Source: Citrus sinensis
Lineage: Eukaryota; Streptophyta; Magnoliopsida; Sapindales; Rutaceae
Direction: 5' to 3'
DNA length: 64,000 bases
Assembly (NCBI RefSeq): GCF_022201045.2
Contig: NC_068556.1
Coordinates: 248,001-312,000 of the forward strand
How positions within the stretch are numbered: position 1 is the stretch's first letter; each line of letters begins with the position of its first letter. The notes beneath the pieces are model-generated. The model had not been told where the DNA came from. It did not search any database and saw only the letters and a program-made list of their open reading frames with translations. The position numbers and the translations under genes were made by a program. This document shows, in pieces, positions 49,395 to 60,344 of this stretch.

Positions 49395-52300
49395 ATGAAG
49401 ACAGCTCGTGCATGGAAACTTGGCGGCATACGAGATTTTCAAATGATGGCTGGATATAGACAGCAGAGGCCACATTTAAAGAGGCCGATATGGATTATTG
49501 CCTTCGTTACATTTTTTATCATTTTTCTAACCGGAGTCTATGTTTACCCATCAGGATCAGGGAGCTTAGCTTCGTGCTATTTCTTCTCTGGTAGGGGCTG
49601 TACAATGCTTGAACAGCTGCCAGCTACTCCTACGAGGGAACTAACTGATGCAGAGAATATAGCTCAGGTTGTGTTTAAGGAAATTTTGAATAAACCACCC
49701 GTTCACTCAAAGAATCCAAAAGTAGCTTTCATGTTTTTGACTCCTGGGAATTTACCTTTTGAGAACCTTTGGGAAAAGTTCTTTCATGTAAGTGCTCAGT
49801 TTCTTTTTTATTGTTTTCTTTTCATATCTTTCTTTTGCATTCCTTATATATTTATATGAACTTATGATTTTTGATGGTGGCTTCTTATTCCAGCTAGACA
49901 TGTCTTTGAGTCTACATCTAGTTTATGCAGGGATATCTAGATTATTAGAAAATATTTGATCTTATTTTCCTCGAGTTCAAATTTCTATGTTCAGCTCCTG
50001 CTATATTGATGTGTGGGGTAGTAACATTTTTCTTGACGTCAGCAAGTCCAGATCTGTAATGCTGATTGTTATTACTTTTTGATGCCTCTAGAATGTGCCT
50101 CCGTGCTATTGGTTTGATTTTGAAGATAGATAAATAGTTTACTTTAGGTCTTCATTTTTATCAAAATTTCTCATCAAAGTCATGGAGGCGTGTAAAGGTT
50201 TTGGATATCAGATGAGTTCGTGATGGTTATTAGCTTCTTATGTCTTTCGTGATAAGCTTAGGAGTCTCTATTGGATGTTGGAAAGAGTTTGATGAATTGG
50301 ATGGACTTACAAGAATGTGAAGCTACAGAAGTTGAGTTAAAACATTTAGGAATAGATATAGGATTATATTTCTATTACTTTAGAAGTCACTTTCTTCATG
50401 ATACAGACCCTCCGCTCTTGCGCGCCTTTTTCTTTTTTCGACAATACAAACAATGTACACTGCCTAGTCTGTTATAATAAAATGGTTGTGAAGATGTAAT
50501 GGAATATTTGATTGAAATGTTGTCAAATTTTGTGCCTTAAGTGGGACTGATTTGTATATTGCTAGTGCATGTGGAAACTGATTAAATCATGGATATTTTT
50601 GCAAAAGCTTTAGTTATAGTTTAGATCTCTTGTCAGTACTTCTAACTTTTTACTCACAGGATATAATGTCAATTTCCTTTCCTTCCAAATTTAGATAAAC
50701 GCACTGTTATTTAGCATTGTTTATCTTGTACACGAAATGATATGGCTTACACTCTTCATACAGGGCCATGAGGACAGATTTTCTGTTTATGTACATGCAT
50801 CTAGTGAAAAACCTATGCATGTGAGCCGTTATTTTGTTGGCCGAGATATCCGCAGTGAAAAGGTATGTGAAGTAACACATAGCGTTCAATTTAAATAAAA
50901 AGTTAAGTTCATTTCTTTCTAGTTTCCTAGTCATAAGCCTTTTGTATATGGATCTGTTATGACAATAGAAATGATAATAAAATATGATGAAGTAGTGCAT
51001 GTTCATGCACATTTACTATAGTAGAATTCCTTCTCCAACATATAAATACGCAAGTATGAATTCACCTACTTGACTTGTCAATCCTTGGAGAGCTTGGATA
51101 TCACTATCTGGTATCTAGTGACAGTCTAATTTAATCGTGGGCCAGATTATGCATTCTGAAGGAGAATGCGTGACAGATCAGTGTTGATTGTTGTATGATA
51201 AATTTCAAATATGCCAAGAATTCTCAACATCACTTCCTACTGCCTATTGTTTATGTTCCTTGTAAAATGAGATTTGATAGTTGATGCCAAGTGCAAATTC
51301 CTTTCAGGTGGCTTGGGGTAGAATTTCTATGCTTGATGCTGAAAAGAGGCTGTTAGCACATGCACTTCTAGACCCTGATAACCAGCAATTTGTCCTGCTC
51401 TCTGATAGGTGATTGAGTTAGAGATATTCTTTCTTCCACATGGATCAGGAATCTGCGCATCTTCTTACATGGTTACATTTGTCTAATTCTTTTCAATTGC
51501 TTTTGCAGTTGTATTCCACTGCATAACTTTGACTATGTGTATAACTATCTGATGTACACAAATGTCAGCTATGTGGATTGGTAAGCAGCGTTCTGTAGTG
51601 AAGGGAATCTTTTTTTTTTTCCCTCTCTCTTTAACAAATTGATGTAGTATCAAAGCTTTATCTATATAATATGTGAAGTTGTTATTTTCATAGCTTTTTA
51701 CTTCTTAATTGATTCTTTCCTTCCTCTTTCCAGTTTTGAGGATCCTGGCCCACATGGAAATGGCAGGTATTCAGAGCATATGTTGCCTGAAGTCGAAAAG
51801 AAAGATTTCAGGAAAGGTTCACAGGTACATAATTTAAAGTATATTGACTCATAGACGTAATACTTGGAACTTACTTATTGCCTTCTAAAGGTTTCATTTA
51901 TATATTTGTTACTGAGATTTCTTAGGTTTTCGAATACATACAGTATCTTTGATTTGATTTCGTAGGTTTCCAGTGTGGGTGCTGGTCGAATTCATTTCTG
52001 TTTATATAATATCATCCATTTGCTAGTTCGAAACTCCTCCTCCACATGAATTACACATCATGCTTCATAGTGGGTTAAACTCTTCATGTTTTCTTGTTTG
52101 ACCTTTATATCGTGAATGTATGTGGTTCTTTTTCCTCAATTTCCCTTGCTGTTTTTCATGGCAAGGAAAGCTGGGTCTGAATTTTTCTGTTGAACTGTGG
52201 AGAATCTATCATATGCTTATTACTTCTAAAGTAATAAACTGTGGCAGTTTATTGGTGTCTTCTGAGAATTATCTTACACAATCTTATTCTTAGATGGGTA

Positions 52301-54797
52301 AATATATATTCTATATTTTGACTGGAATATAGGTTAATTCCGCCATGCTCCCAAATCTTTCGACATTTTCCGTCGTGCACTCAATTTTGCAACTTCTTTC
52401 ACCGCGCATTCAAAACTGTCAGTTTGGTTGTCACTTTAACGGTTTCCGTCAGTTATTTGTTAAATTTAAACTTGTTAAATTACCAAAAGACCGAATCACT
52501 CTTCATTTTAGCTATTGACACTAAATCATTTTTTTGAATTTTTAATTACTGAAAAATTGTCTCCATAAAAAAATTACTAAAATATTATCTTTTGAAAGAA
52601 CAAAAAATATTTTTTTCTTTTTTCTTTTTTTTCCTGAGAGGTTATTCATATGAACCATATCTGAGCTTGAATATCATCTAACAACCCCAAGAACCAAAGC
52701 ACGCTTTTAATTCCGACAAATTCCTGGAACTTTCCATCAAAGCCACGCACTGGAACACTAGGTAGGTTGTATAGAGACCTCCCTCCACACTCCGTTGACA
52801 ACAAAGCTATTACCATGACCTCCACTGTTTGATCAAAGCAGCACCAAGATGGCCGCACCAACTCTTTGAAAACCCTAGTCGATTTTTACGCCACCACAAA
52901 CCAACCTCATTCCCCAGTCTAAACCCAAAACTCCCACCACGTAACCCCCAACCCTCACTCGAATCGAACCAATAGCACTCAAAAAAGAAGCAAGGTAGAA
53001 AAAAAAAATTGAAAGCCATGAACAGAGATAAGAGAAAAGAAGAAAATGGGGGAAAGTTATCTTGTTAGTAAATGGGTTTCAAATTGTAGGATGATGATGC
53101 GATCTGGGAGAAGAAGAAATGAAGAAGAAGAGAGCGAAAAAGAATAAAAAAGAGAAGAAGAAATGAAGGAGACAAAAAAAGAAGAAGAAACAAAGCAGAA
53201 AACACCGCCGGGGGGGGGGGGGGGGGGGGATTTGTATCGTGATTATTAATTTTTATAACTGAATTTTCCATTTTACCCTTTAAACGTTAAAATAACACGA
53301 CAGTTTTGGGTGCGCGCTTAAAGAAGTTGAAACAATTGGGTGCCCGCAGCGGAAAATGTTTAAGGATTTGGGGTAGGGCAGAATTAACCCCTGGAGTATC
53401 ATCCATTCTATAGGCACAGAACTTATGTTAGCGGTATAAAACCTAATTTACGTATTATATTTTGAGTCAAGTGGCTACTTCATGGATGATTGATCACCAA
53501 GGTGAAAAACTGAAAGTTTAGTAACTTAATATTTAGTTCTATTGTTTGACATGTTGCCTTCCTGGAACAAGAAGTCTCTGGGGCTGTGTAATGTGTATAT
53601 AGGGATGAATCTGCAGTAGATCCCTAGGATCAGGTGTTCTACCATGTAATGGCAACCTATATTTAGATATTAGAGGTCTAACCGGTGAAGCATATAATTG
53701 CGATATCTAGTTGTGAATGAACAAACCATTTATCATGTGTGTGTTAGTGTGTGTATTTATTTATATTTATGTTGTTTTTATTTGCTTTGTACCTCAGTGG
53801 TTTACCTTGAAGCGGCAACATGCTATGATAATTATGGCAGACAGTCTTTACTACACAAAATTTAAGCATTACTGCAAGGTAATCATGATTTCTTTTGGTA
53901 TTCTGGTGTTGGTAGCGTACATTGTTGAGATGTTGAGAATCTTCTTCTGTTTGTGTTTGTGTATATTGTCAATTCTCCGGCTTATTCTCTAATGAAAGAA
54001 TAAAAGAGAAACAAATTACATTACTTATCTCTATTGAATTACTTGGAGCCTTCTGCTCCTGGTGAAATCTGCATTGATTTCATACATATAGTCTATCTGC
54101 TGTCAAAGTTTCATGTTGGTAGGAAGTATGAATGCTGTAAATTTGGTTTCAAACACAAGCATCTTGATTTTAGTCAGTTTTATTTTTTCAGCCAAATATG
54201 GAAGGGCGCAACTGCTATGCCGATGAGCACTACCTGCCAACCCTTTTTCACGTCGGTACATCATATTCTGTTCAGTTATTTAGACTGAAAACTACGCAAG
54301 TCTTGCCATTTCTTTGTTACGAACTATTTGTTTTATTTAGATGATTGATCCAGCTGGAATTGCAAATTGGTCTGTCACACATGCCGATTGGTCTGAAGGA
54401 AAGTGGCATCCAAAAGCGTATAGGGCACAAGATATTTCCTCTGAGTTCCTTAAGAGTCTTGCAGTATGTACATATATCTTATTCCTTAATTGTCCTACTA
54501 GCATTAGACACTTTTGCATATGATGATTGTGGTTCATTGCAGGCCATTGATGAAACCTTCCACATTACTAGTGATGAACAGGTACAAACTTCTTTCATTG
54601 CATCTGAAAAAATGTTCTGTTTCAAAGGAAAATATCTAACATATCATTATATTCATTTGCTGCTGCAGAAAAAAGTGACAATCATGCCTTGCATGTGGAA
54701 TGGAATGAAAAGACCTTGCTACTTATTTGCAAGAAAGTTTAACCCTGAAGCTCTTGATAAATTGGTGTTCCTATTCGTCAATTACACTACAGTTTAA
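49395..54797 (+). CDS. Core-2/I-branching (GT14, DUF266) type glycosyltransferase, Golgi type II membrane protein
   Basis: Ten coding exons: 49395-49787, 50764-50862, 51308-51408, 51509-51580, 51734-51824, 53798-53878, 54192-54251, 54341-54463, 54543-54581 and 54669-54797, giving 395 residues with consistent phases. A single N-terminal anchor (residues about 31-51, PIWIIAFVTFFIIFLTGVYV) gives type II topology. The catalytic region has PKVAFMFLTPGNLPFENLWEKFF, FSVYVHASSEKP, the WGRISMLDAEKRLLAHAL helix, FVLLSDSCIPLHNFDYVYNYL, WFTLKRQHAMIIMAD, CYADEHYLPTLFH and THADWSEGKWHPKAY. These are hallmarks of plant DUF266 proteins related to animal core-2 beta-1,6-GlcNAc transferases; the plant substrate is unproven, and cell-wall or arabinogalactan glycans are suspected. 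The donor after exon 7 is weak (CAC|GTCGGT), but the frame requires it. A MULE occupies half of the 1.97-kb intron 5. Confidence 0.94.
52331..53390. mobile_element. Non-autonomous Mutator-like element (MULE) with long TIRs
   Basis: The left end AGGTTAATTCCGCC and the inverted right end GGGTTAATTCTGCC begin terminal inverted repeats that run about 100 bp with moderate divergence ('ACATTTTCCG', 'CAACTTCTTT', 'AAAACTGTC' in both). Flanking 9-bp direct repeats CTGGAATAT (52322-52330) and CTGGAGTAT (53391-53399) differ at one base; 9 bp is the Mutator target-site duplication size. No transposase is encoded. The interior has two minus-strand open frames (52646-52861, 52810-53019) that may be captured gene sequence, a GAAGAAG purine tract and a run of 20 G. 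It lies in intron 5 of the GT14 gene. Confidence 0.88.
53210..53229. repeat. Homopolymer run of 20 guanines
   Basis: An uninterrupted G run follows AACACCGCC and precedes ATTTGTATCG inside the MULE. It could form a G-quadruplex on the plus strand. The true length is uncertain because homopolymers this long are prone to sequencing and replication errors. Confidence 0.85.
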
Positions 54798-56240
54798 TCA
54801 TTTTTCGACCTTGATGAATGGTGATGACTTTTGAGCTGGCGTCAATATGAATGCCGTACAATTCCTCCTTTAGTTCTCGTATATATACTTTTACAATGTA
54901 AAACGGCCAAATTATAGATTTTTGGGTGTTTCATTGGATAGGTTTTTCTGAGCACAAGCAACTCTTAGCTGTTGGGGACACGCTCGACTTGGGGCAGTTA
55001 GGGAAGCTTTTCAGCTTATTTCTTATTGCTTGCTGCTTCCTCATAGATTCCTCAATTTTTCCCTTCATATTTTAGGGCATTTTTGTACTCGAAGTTGATA
55101 TCAAAAGACTTGGATATTTATTATATAAACTAATGCGTTTTCGGTTTTTGATTTTTTGTACCTAGGATAATTGTCAAACCGGAATAATTTTTTTTATTAT
55201 ACATCTAAATTAAGATACAAGTGTAAGAATAAATGGGCCTTGTAAAATACGGCAGTTGTATATAAGGTCGTTTAGCTCCACAATAATTCCAAGTGTTAAA
55301 AGTAGGATTACAATTTGAGTTATATGTTTTGTGTTTTCTCTGTCGTATCAAATTTTTGGGAGGATTTAGACCCGATCTATTTTATTAATTGTGGAATGTG
55401 AGATTGAATTGATAAAGGGTCCGATTAAGATGGATGAGCTCTACAGTGGGGGTATTAATGATTATTTATTATTATTATGAGTATGGATCATACATATAAA
55501 TTTATATTTATATTTATTATTATGATCTGATTATGATTTAACTAACAGGCACAATTATTATCGGTGATTCACCCTAGAGTTGATTCAACTTAATGTCTGC
55601 CTTTGATGAAATTGTACAGAATGTTTAATAAATTGGATGAGCCACTTCGGCCTTGGCCGAAGTGGTCTTGTGAGGGCAGCGGTTCTAGCCCCCACAAAAG
55701 TATTATGGGGCTAAATGTTTTTCATATTTAAAAATTTTTTTTTCTTGTCAAATATGAGTGGAGTATGGACATTTTTTTTTTGTGAGGGATTATTTATTTG
55801 GGCATGCATTTTATAGAATTCAATATAATAATATAAGTCTCAATTATGTATATCTGATTATAAATATTAGTGTAATATCTCTGCTACAATAATAATTATT
55901 ATAAATATTTGTGTAATACAGTAATATGATGATTAATTAGTATTAAAAAAAAAATAAATTGGATGAGAGTCTTGCTTTTTGCGGAAAATACTCAAAGTAG
56001 TACTTGTTATTTACTGCCCAATTCAGACATTTAAAACTTTTGACTGAAAGGGGGCGACAAAGTAGAGGTGTGACTTGTGAGGGGTCTGACTACAACTTGA
56101 CAGTCAGAGGTGCCACTCCCAGAGCAGGCTGATACAGCTGTTCTGATGTGGCAGTATTTCTTCCTCTGCCACACCAAGACGGCCACGATCACATTCATCC
56201 TTTAAACAATAAACCATAAATCGATCCAGACCGTCCGTTC
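54798..56240. other. Intergenic DNA between the GT14 and SelH-like genes
   Basis: The GT14 3' UTR lies at the left. The middle is AT-rich with ATT repeats (55470-55530). A SINE-like element with a perfect hairpin lies near 55640-55760. No coding frame is supported. Confidence 0.5.
55642..55760 (+). mobile_element. Possible tRNA-derived SINE with a perfect 11-bp hairpin
   Basis: CCACTTCGGCC / GGCCGAAGTGG (55642-55652 and 55655-55665) form a perfect stem with a TT loop. The right arm contains TGGCCGAAGTGG, a good RNA polymerase III A-box, and GGTTCTAGCCC follows at 55681-55691, close to the B-box GGTTCGANNCC at about the right spacing. A T-rich stretch follows at 55728-55745. This is the head structure of plant SINEs. 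I cannot find target duplications, and a diverged tRNA-like relic is an alternative. Confidence 0.4.
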
Positions 56241-56248
56241 AAATATCA

Positions 56249-56328
56249 TCCAATAGAAAATAGAGCGCGGGAAAATTAGAGAAAAAAATGTCTACGAACC
56301 CAAACCGTTGCGTATGGGTATATAAAGT
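56249..56328 (+). promoter_or_regulatory. CCAAT, E2F site and TATA box of the SelH-like gene
   Basis: CCAAT is at about 56250, GCGCGGGAAAA (containing GCGGGAAA, the E2F consensus TTTCCCGC in inverse) at 56265-56275, and TATATAAAG at about 56319-56327. The TATA box is about 128 bp upstream of the ATG at 56455, so the start of transcription should be near 56350. E2F control would fit a gene used in proliferating cells; this is inference. Confidence 0.55.
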
Positions 56329-56454
56329 GGCTACAAATTAGAGAAGTGACAAAATCACGACGCACGCTTGTTTCGTGCGTGCGAGTTGTAGGAGAAAAAG
56401 AAAAAAAAAAAAAAAGGTCAAGTTGCCCTTGCTCTGTTGGTTTGCTTTTGCTCA

Positions 56455-56847
56455 ATGGCGCCCAGGAAGAGAAAAGCGGAGGGAGTCGAAGGGGCTGCTG
56501 TGAAGCGAGTTGCGGAAACGACGCTGACGAGGGTGACTCGGAGCGTGACTCGGCGAGTCAACTCGAACTTGGCCGATTCGTCTGTTGAGTTAGCCAAGGC
56601 CGAGTTACCGACGAAGAACAAGAAAGCGAAAGCCACTGGAAAGAAGAATAAGAAGAAGAAGAAGGAAGATGTGAAAGCTGAGGAGGAGATTGAGGCTGAG
56701 AAAGTGAAAGTTCAAGAGGACGTTGTTGAGCCTGAGACAGAGGAAGCTGAAGAGGAAGTGGAGCCTGATAAAGAAGAAGCTGCGGGTGACGCATTTGATG
56801 GAGACGAGTCCAAGGAAAGAACCGTTGTGATTGAGCACTGGTAATTC

Positions 56848-56878
<31 letters not shown>

Positions 56879-59191
56879 GTTAGGTCTGGTTGGCTGCCGT
56901 GGAAGTGGAGTAGAAAGAAAGGTTTTGTTTGTGTTATTCGTTCCTTTGATATAAAAATTAAGGCATAGTAAATGTTCATGTGTTAATTTTCTGTTTTGTT
57001 GCCTAGAAAATGAAACAAAAGAGCATATTTGAGTATCTGTGGTTTTAGATTAATAATCTGGACTCCTGTTGGTTGTAGTTTTTTGAGTCTCTGTTACGCA
57101 TCGGGATTCAATAGTTGTTTGTATATTAATTGTCTTATACTTCTGTTTCGTTGCTATAATAGAAGACATGAGTTTTTAGGGCTTCTAATCCGCAAGAAAA
57201 CGAGACTCAATATTTTTCTGTGTAATGCTCTTGAGAATATTGTTGTTTACAGGCAGGGGCGGATCTCAGGAGAAAATTTAAGGGGGGCCAAACTTAATTG
57301 TACAGGGATCAGTGTGTAAATTATTCATATTTTATTCAAAAATCTCAAAATATTTTAAAACCCAGGGGGGGCCATGGCACCCTTTAGTCTTACATGGCGT
57401 CCGCCCCTGTTTACAGGGTATAGTTGTTGACAATGTACAATAATGATGTTTGGTGTTAAAAATTTGTCAAATCATCATAGATTTTCTGTATAGCTACTTT
57501 TAAGAAATTGTCATGGTGTTGTACATAGTCTTCTGGGTGCTGTTTGATCTTTTGTGTCATGAAATGTTGTTCTTAACTGTGATAATTATTTTTTCTTAAG
57601 TAATTTTTTGTTGAATTTAGCAAACAATGCAATTCATTCAAGACAAGGGCTAATCATGTGAAGGATGGTCTGGAGAAAGGTGTTCCAGGGATCAACGTTC
57701 TACTAAATCCTGAAAAGGTACATAAGTTCTTACACCTTATTGGCAATGGGGCACTCAGGAAGTGACAAGTTATTTTTTGTGCTTCCTTTAATTTTTCCTT
57801 TTCTCAAGGGAGAAGTAGCTGAGTTATTTTCTGGTCTAGTTACTACTTCAACAAACAGATTGTTTAGATGTTTTTATTTTTATTTATATATTTATTTTTA
57901 GGATTTTAAAAAAACAGTGATGGTTGTTTCATTAATATGCTTTATTTTGGGGTTCTGTTGGCAAGTTCCGAGATTTAAAAGTTATGTGTTACAATATTGT
58001 GTCTCATGGATCAGGCAAATTTAGCATTTTTTCTTTTTGGGCCCTCTGGAGCTTTTTTGTCATAAGGAAAATATAATTACCACACTTCTTATTTGATCTC
58101 TCACTAATATTAAAGGAATATCATTTTGTCCCATAACACAAACACAACTTCATCAGAACAATTTTCATTGAGAAATTAATTGGGTTCAATTGTTGCCAAT
58201 TTCCCAGAAAAATATTGAAACTCTTTTGACCTTGGGAGTTTCCTCTAATATTAGTTTTGGGAACCTCAAACTGTACCCCACCAAGGCCCTACCCTACATA
58301 CTGACTCTGCATCATCGTAGGGATATCGTCTTCTGGAATAGAATTGAGAGGAATCCTGTCGTTAATATTTGCCTACAAACTACTGACCGAATTTACCTGG
58401 AGATTTTGCTTAATATTATTCTGAGAGTTTCAGACTGCACCTTCAAGGATTTTGGCAATGATTTGTAGCAAAATAGCTAAATGCTCTAGATGATTGTTAA
58501 TAACTTGAAATTGATTGTGAATTGAGGAACAGGGTTATAGGCTGTCCAAGTGAGTCAGAAAACACAAGTTAGGGCATTCCAAGTCTCTTTAACATGGCTA
58601 TTTAAGTGATTCAACACAAGTTAGGGAGTATTTTCTTTAACACACGTTTGGAAAGTCTTTTATTCTTCTTTGCATTGTACTATATTAAGATGTTTACTTG
58701 TTTTATCCAAATATATTTTAAGAATGTTGAGATATTTCTGATTTCTTCTTTCAACAGCCAAGAAGGGGATGCTTTGAGATACGCGAGGATGGTGGCGAGA
58801 AGTTTATCAGTCTTCTGGTGAAAACTTCTACCAACATTATCTATATTTTGTTTTATTTGCTTGCATGCTGCCCTTCTCTAGGGTTCTTGTCCCTTGCTAA
58901 TTTTGATTTTGCGTATTAACCTTTGCAATGCATAGCACTTGTCATGCACATAAATTTCTTGTACCTTCAATATTATTAGTAAATCATACTAGGTGTAATC
59001 TGAAACTCAATATAGGCCACTCCATAAGATTTAAAATGTCAGTTATTTCACCAACTTCCGACCTCTGGTTGTCATATGAGTTGGCTTATTTCCACTTCTT
59101 CACTTTGCAGGACATGAAACGACCATTCAAACCCATGAAGGATCTTGACATGGACGAAGTCGTTTCTGACATAGTCGCCAAGTTGAAATGA
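56455..59191 (+). CDS. Selenoprotein H-like protein, cysteine form
   Basis: Four exons: 56455-56840, 57621-57717, 58758-58817 and 59111-59191, giving 207 residues. Residues 1-75 are strongly basic (MAPRKRKAEG, KKNKKKKKE) with nuclear-localisation character; 76-120 are Glu-rich and low complexity. The thioredoxin-like fold follows: TVVIEHCKQCNSFKTRANHV with a C-x2-C redox motif at 129-132, split by intron 1 within the first Cys codon, then GVPGINVLLNPEKPRRGCFEIREDGGEKFISLL and a C-terminal helix DMDEVVSDIVAKLK. Animal SelH has selenocysteine at the second position of its motif; here both key positions are Cys, as expected in plants. Homologues AT2G24440 and AT4G31360 are recalled as 'selenium binding'. 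A nuclear or nucleolar redox/DNA-associated role is inferred from SelH. Intron 1 carries a hAT MITE. Confidence 0.92.
56851..56878. repeat. (ATT)n microsatellite just inside intron 1 of the SelH-like gene
   Basis: About nine ATT/TTA units begin some ten bases after the exon 1 donor. The repeat is simple and probably length-variable. Confidence 0.9.
57254..57409. mobile_element. 156-bp hAT MITE with perfect 8-bp target duplication
   Basis: Ends CAGGGGCGGA and TCCGCCCCTG are 10-bp terminal inverted repeats. TTTACAGG occurs directly on both sides (57246-57253 and 57410-57417), an exact 8-bp target duplication as made by hAT transposases. The interior has G-runs (AAGGGGGGCC, CAGGGGGGGCC) near each end. 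It lies in intron 1 of the SelH-like gene and leaves splice sites intact. Confidence 0.93.
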
Positions 59192-60344
59192 AGAGCCGAG
59201 CCGTTCATCAGTATGTTGGCAATTGCACTAGCACTGCCCCTTTTGTATTACTTGAAGTTTCCTAGTTATTTTGGCTAGCAGTGGATACTTAATGCTAGTT
59301 TAATTGATCAAAGATGCAGTTTGATTGTTTTTTTTTTTTTTCCTTTGAAACTGGTTTGATTGTTTTGTTTTGATACTGCTAAAATGAGTCACCTGACACA
59401 GATGAAAGCTCTTGGGATATTGTACGTTGACTGGCCCTAATGATGAGTCAACGCCCACAGATTTTACGTTGCTTGAGTAACTGATCTTTATATATAAAGT
59501 AAGCCTAGGTTGATATGAGATTATGGCTCTCTCTGGTACAGTTTTTTCAAATAAAACTTATTTAAATAGAACTTTTGTTAGTATAACTTTTATATAAAAA
59601 ATTTAGTTGTCTGGTTGTCAATAAAAAATTTTAATAAAAATTTATGAAATTACTTTAATAGATAAATTTTTTAAAATTATATTATGAAAAGAATAAAATT
59701 AAATTGTTAAGTAAATAGATGATATTTTTAATATTTTAATATTAAAAAAAAATTTCAATCTTTATTCTTAAAAGTCTAAAATTTGAGTTTTTTATTAGTA
59801 AGGGTAAAATAGTTTATTTAAGGTTTAAAAGTTCTATTAGAAAAACAATCAAATAATAATAAAAATTATGATAAAAGTTTATAAAATTAAATAAACACTT
59901 ATAACTATTAAATAAAATAAAGGATTTCATACTAAATAATCATTATGTATATTCGTTTTTCCCCTTGAATTGAAAGGTCAAGCTCAATTCTCACATTGGA
60001 TGAGGCAATCTTGCATTGTTTGGCCATCGAACAGGTCTATCTTAGAAAACCGGGTGAGTTTAATTGGGAACGTTGATAGGAAATGGGAAGCAAAAAACGG
60101 AACTGAGGCCCCAACTTACATATAGTTAAATTATATGCGTCTTTGATTGTAATTTTTTCATGTTATCAAAGGCTGAAAACCCAATAGTGTAAAAAATTAC
60201 GCAAGTAATAATAATAATAATGTGAGGAATCTTTACGTAGGAAAAAATAAAAAATAAAAATGGTCAGACAAACAGAATCACAGGGTTCTGCTTTGCATGT
60301 CCTGCTTCTTTTGTGAAAAATCGTTGATTCTGTCGCAGTCAGTG
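59192..60344. other. Convergent 3' interval between SelH-like and FLA genes
   Basis: 3' UTRs of both genes and AT-rich DNA. A poly-T tract lies at about 59326-59342 and an AT-rich stretch at 59560-59940 has no recognisable element. No gene is visible. Confidence 0.5.

Noticed and set aside
53065..53271. Pro/Phe/Leu-rich minus-strand frame
   Set aside because: Produced by the poly-G run and the purine-rich GAAGAAG tract inside the MULE.
56558..56979. Minus-strand open frames over exon 1 of the SelH-like gene
   Set aside because: Leu/Ser/Gln-rich mirror images of the Glu/Lys-rich coding exon; they include the ATT microsatellite as poly-Ile.
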